Shown here: positions 43,135-45,643 of the stretch, piece after piece
Layout: each line of letters opens with the position of its first letter
Position numbering within the stretch: position 1 is the stretch's first letter
Origin: Anabaena sp. 4-3
Lineage (GTDB): Bacteria > Cyanobacteriota > Cyanobacteriia > Cyanobacteriales > Nostocaceae
Length of the DNA: 45,643 nt
NCBI RefSeq assembly: GCF_001597745.1
Contig: NZ_LUHJ01000076.1
Span: 1-45,643, forward strand
Direction of reading: 5' to 3'
Position numbers and translations under genes: made by a program
The notes under the pieces: generated by a model
Told to the model about the DNA's origin: nothing
What the model saw: only the letters and a program-made list of their open reading frames with translations
The model's database searches: none

Positions 43135-44247
43135 CTATTCAACCTTTAACGCCCGTCGCGCCAACTTCGCGTAAGTCTTCACCGTTTCATAAGGTATTTG
43201 CAAATCTTCCGCCACCACTTGCAAAGACTCGCCCATTTCTCGCCGTGCCAAAATTGTCGCCCACTTTGACGCTATCTCAGAAGTTCGTTCTCCCCCAGTC
43301 CGCTTACGTTGGGCTGTGAATATCTCTGTTAACTCCTCAATTCTACTTGCCAGCAAACTTTCCACTTCTGGCACATCTGCAATAACTTGCAACGACCAAC
43401 CCAAACGGGTTTGACCTAAGCCAAAGGTTGTTTTATGACCAGTACCACAATAAGCTGCTAACTTCCCTAAAGCATAAAGTAATTGACAAAATTCCGATTG
43501 CTCAACAGCCTCTTTAGTTAAACTAAATTCTACAGCACCCGTAAAACCTGTAACTGCGCCTTTCTTCCCTGCCAGGACTTTCATTGTAGCAATTTGGTGA
43601 CGAGTAATGATCACATATTCATCTACCCATGCTAAAAATGTATCTTGGTTTACTGGCATTCCTGAAAAATCATTCCAACGACGGAGGTAGCTATGAAAGA
43701 CATTCACGGGTACTGGTAAGGGTAGATGATGACCTTTGCGGCGAAAGCTAGTAGGACTGATAAATCTTAAACTGAGATTGTTCCCATGTTCAGCATTGAG
43801 TAATTGAGCATAAGTTGTAGGTGCAAGAACAACATTACAGGTGAGAATTTGCAAAGGTGCATTACGCAAACTTACCTCGGAAGGTAGGTTTTTTAGCCAC
43901 TGTGCTAACCATTGCACCACTCTAGCTGATAATGCTGTCACATACCAGCGATAGGTTTGATTGGCAAATAATTTTAATTGCTTACCGCTACTAACTAATT
44001 CTCCATCCAACGCAGAGATAGTAAACGGTTTTTCTGACTCACCATCATGAAGATAAGCAGAAAGTTCTGGGTCTGTCAACCGTACTTGGTCGAGAAGCCA
44101 GGCATGGAGTCCAATTGTATACTGAGGGTAGACAGACACATCTACTTTAGTGACTAACTCAAATTCTAGTCCGACTAATTCCGTCTCTAGCGGCCAGTCG
44201 GAATTAGAAGTTGGTTGATTAACTTTGTTCTTTGCGCGACGCACCAT
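43135..44247 (-). CDS. cas6: Cas6 endoribonuclease fused to a C-terminal helix-turn-helix
   Basis: 370 residues. Residues 20-305 are Cas6: YTIGLHAWLLDQVRL, LRFISPTSFRRKGHHLPLPVPVNVFHSYLRRWNDF, the glycine-rich GAVTGFTGAVEFSL and YCGTGHKTTFGLGQTRL. After a charged linker (AQRKRTGGERTSE), the last 45 residues, ASKWATILARREMGESLQVVAEDLQIPYETVKTYAKLARRALKVE, are a clear helix-turn-helix of sigma-region-4 or LuxR kind. Cas6 should process the array whose repeat ends ACGGAAAC. The extra HTH could let it bind DNA and regulate, or stabilise RNA binding. It is separated from the III-D operon by the HEPN and cyclase-like genes and points the other way. It is monocistronic. Confidence 0.88.
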   Translation of the reverse strand: MVRRAKNKVNQPTSNSDWPLETELVGLEFELVTKVDVSVYPQYTIGLHAWLLDQVRLTDPELSAYLHDGESEKPFTISALDGELVSSGKQLKLFANQTYRWYVTALSARVVQWLAQWLKNLPSEVSLRNAPLQILTCNVVLAPTTYAQLLNAEHGNNLSLRFISPTSFRRKGHHLPLPVPVNVFHSYLRRWNDFSGMPVNQDTFLAWVDEYVIITRHQIATMKVLAGKKGAVTGFTGAVEFSLTKEAVEQSEFCQLLYALGKLAAYCGTGHKTTFGLGQTRLGWSLQVIADVPEVESLLASRIEELTEIFTAQRKRTGGERTSEIASKWATILARREMGESLQVVAEDLQIPYETVKTYAKLARRALKVE

Positions 44248-44327
44248 TATGCAGCAGGTTGAGAGGATATTCGGAAAGTTTCGTGTTAAAACTGATTCTA
44301 CTGTTGATTGTTGACTGTTGACTCTTC

Positions 44328-44450
44328 AGGACTTACGCAACTGGCATAATAGTAGGGTGCGTCAGATGTCAACAATCTGTTTATTGACAGCATTTAAACC
44401 GTCTGACGCACCCTACAAGACATATTTAGTGTGACACTTGCGTAAGTCCT
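44328..44450. mobile_element. 123-bp MITE with perfect 13-bp terminal inverted repeats
   Basis: AGGACTTACGCAA (44328-44340) and TTGCGTAAGTCCT (44438-44450) are perfect inverted termini. Inside lies a second inverted pair, GTAGGGTGCGTCAGA and TCTGACGCACCCTAC. It has no coding capacity. Partial relatives are at about 17206-17260 and, for the inner pair, 42672-42736. Nearby ACTCT on both sides may be a trace of target duplication. Confidence 0.8.
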
Positions 44451-44486
44451 ACTCTCAAAGAATTTCTCCCTTGTCTACCTTGTCTA

Positions 44487-44517
44487 CCTCTCCTAGTCCC
44501 CAGTCCCCAGTCCCTAA
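44487..44517. repeat. Short tandem repeat (CCCCAGT heptamers)
   Basis: Cytosine-rich CTTGTCTACC units and CCCCAGT heptamers lie between the MITE and the DUF5895-like gene. The same heptamer family, on the other strand, follows that gene at 45541-45580. Confidence 0.75.
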
Positions 44518-44658
44518 AATGAAGTTGTTAAAAAACAAAACAGAGATTGCAACTGAGATTGATTCTGCTTTAACCTGGAAAAAACAGTACGCCTGTTTGC
44601 TCAACTGACTTTCTAGCATCAGCGTCATACTGATAAAGTTGTATAGGAAATTACTATT

Positions 44659-45540
44659 GTGTCTAAAACGATGACAGCAGCTGCTAAGTTCGACTTTGAG
44701 GATGAAAAATTTAATGCGCCGCCTTCTCAAGTCATCCCCTGGTGTCAGATGATTAATCCTCGGTATGGCGCAGATGGTCTACAGTCCTACGGTTTAGCGA
44801 TTAAGCTAGATAATGCTCAGGCTGTGGGTTTTCAGCCTGATGATAATTGGCAACAAGTAGAACATGAATTCAGTTCTGGGGTGGAAACAGTTTTTATGAC
44901 TACTACTCCCCGAATAGTGATTGTGCGTCGGGGGCCTTTGTCGGTTAAAGACCGAGAAACGGGGATAAAATTAGGGACACTCAAAGAAAATTATGATGCG
45001 TTTTTAGCAGATAAATTAAAATTTAAAACCTTTACTCGTTACCTAATTTTCTTAGTAGGTAAAGATAAAAAGTTTTTACATGATTATCCTCTGCAATTAA
45101 CTCTCAATGGTGCAGCCGGAGCGAGTTTTAGCAAGACCTACTGTGAATTTCAACAGGGCAAAATTGTCAGTGGTTTTGTGTCAGAGTTAGAAAGGGCTTA
45201 TGCTTTATTCCGCAAGCAACCAATTACACCAAAAGGCCCTTTGTTTCATGCTCACGGAATTTTCTGCCCGATTATTGAGTGTGAAGAAAGAGGGATTGAA
45301 CCAAATACAGTTTTGGTGGCTTCGACTGTAGATTATGAACATCCGACTGTGGCGACTTTAACTAATTACTTGATTGCTTCAGATTCACCAGAATCAGCAA
45401 TGATTTGTAAAACCTTTGAAGATTACAAAGAATTTGCTAAGGAACCTGTGAGAACAGAAACGCCAAAAAATGGCATGGCGGGAGTTTCTAGTTCTTATAT
45501 CTATCCCGATGAAGATGATTTTGGTTATCCCCCGTATTAG
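44659..45540 (+). CDS. Cyanobacterial DUF5895-like protein
   Basis: 293 residues starting at GTG (44659) or ATG (44671, MTAAAKFDFEDEKFN). FNAPPSQVIPWCQMINPRYG, then GLAIKLDNAQAVGFQ, RIVIVRRGPLSVKDRETGIKLGTL, and RYLIFLVGKDKKFLHDYPLQLTLNGAAGASFSKTY, suggest a beta-rich fold. The C-terminus is acidic (YPDEDDFGYPPY), as in single-stranded DNA-binding proteins, but no OB motif is certain. It resembles the DUF5895 family, which is known mainly from cyanobacteria and has no fixed role. There is no operon partner here. Family name from memory. Confidence 0.6.
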   Translation: MSKTMTAAAKFDFEDEKFNAPPSQVIPWCQMINPRYGADGLQSYGLAIKLDNAQAVGFQPDDNWQQVEHEFSSGVETVFMTTTPRIVIVRRGPLSVKDRETGIKLGTLKENYDAFLADKLKFKTFTRYLIFLVGKDKKFLHDYPLQLTLNGAAGASFSKTYCEFQQGKIVSGFVSELERAYALFRKQPITPKGPLFHAHGIFCPIIECEERGIEPNTVLVASTVDYEHPTVATLTNYLIASDSPESAMICKTFEDYKEFAKEPVRTETPKNGMAGVSSSYIYPDEDDFGYPPY

Positions 45541-45622
45541 GGACTGGGGACTGGGGACTGGGGATTGGGGACTGGGGAGGCAGGGGAGATCATTTCCCAA
45601 TAATTCTTGAATTTTGAATTTT
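45541..45622. repeat. Short tandem repeats at the right edge
   Basis: GGGGACT/GGGGATT heptamers at 45541-45580 begin right after the stop codon of the DUF5895-like gene. A TTTTGAA tract at about 45606-45622 follows. No gene is seen to the window end. Confidence 0.85.
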
Positions 45623-45643
45623 GCGAAAAGTTCTGTAGGCGGG

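Overview
The window comes from a filamentous, heterocyst-forming type cyanobacterium (Nostoc/Anabaena/Trichormus group). The evidence is the many HIP1 octamers (GCGATCGC), short tandem repeats of the GGGATGAG and GAATTTT type, palindromic and MITE-like dispersed repeats, and protein families restricted to cyanobacteria. No species is claimed.

Layout. 1-5705 is ordinary chromosome: the end of an ABC-transporter ATPase gene, gatB, a possible short RNA, argJ, and a PhyH-type dioxygenase gene split by a 461-bp insertion. 5722-17127 is a complete type III-A (Csm) effector locus on the minus strand: csx3, csx3-AAA fusion, cas10/csm1, csm2, csm3, csm4, csm5, cas6, and a CARF-HEPN RNase of the TM1812/Csx1 type. 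A small HNH protein lies at its 3' side and a divergent WYL regulator (TIGR03985-like) at its 5' side. It has no array or adaptation genes of its own. 17418-22507 holds a two-domain alkaline phosphatase with an RTX-like tail behind a Pho box, two small hypothetical genes and a secreted hypothetical protein.

22539-28369 is a 52-repeat CRISPR array (37-bp repeats) with leader, promoter, cas2 and cas1. The promoter (TTGACT-17-TATATT) and the slightly degenerate leftmost repeat both show that the array is read on the minus strand, with its leader next to cas2. 28521-39181 is a csx18-like membrane gene followed by a type III-D operon: cas10, Cas7-like RAMP, csx10, small subunit, a CARF protein with a RelE-like C-terminus (Cami1-like), two more Cas7-like RAMPs, csx19, a fourth RAMP, and an unknown protein with an OB/S1-like C-terminus. 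39597-40742 is a three-gene unknown/HEPN module. Its last stop codon touches the 3' half of a CRISPR repeat, and a second half-repeat follows. Next come a degraded copy of the OB-like domain, a two-domain class III cyclase-like protein with altered metal ligands, a Cas6 fused to a helix-turn-helix (43135-44247), a 123-bp MITE and a DUF5895-like gene.

How it works together (inference). Two type III effector complexes share one array and two Cas6 enzymes. Both Cas10 proteins keep GGDD and lack a recognisable HD nuclease, so both should act mainly by cyclic-oligoadenylate signalling. The signal would be read by a CARF-HEPN RNase and a CARF-RelE nuclease, and cleared by the intact Csx3 ring nuclease. 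The most novel-looking parts are the half-repeat pair behind the III-D operon, the Cas6-HTH fusion, the cyclase-like neighbour, the OB-like unknown with its decayed paralogue, and the Csx3-AAA protein that has lost the histidines kept by its twin. No database search was possible; all family names rest on motif recognition.
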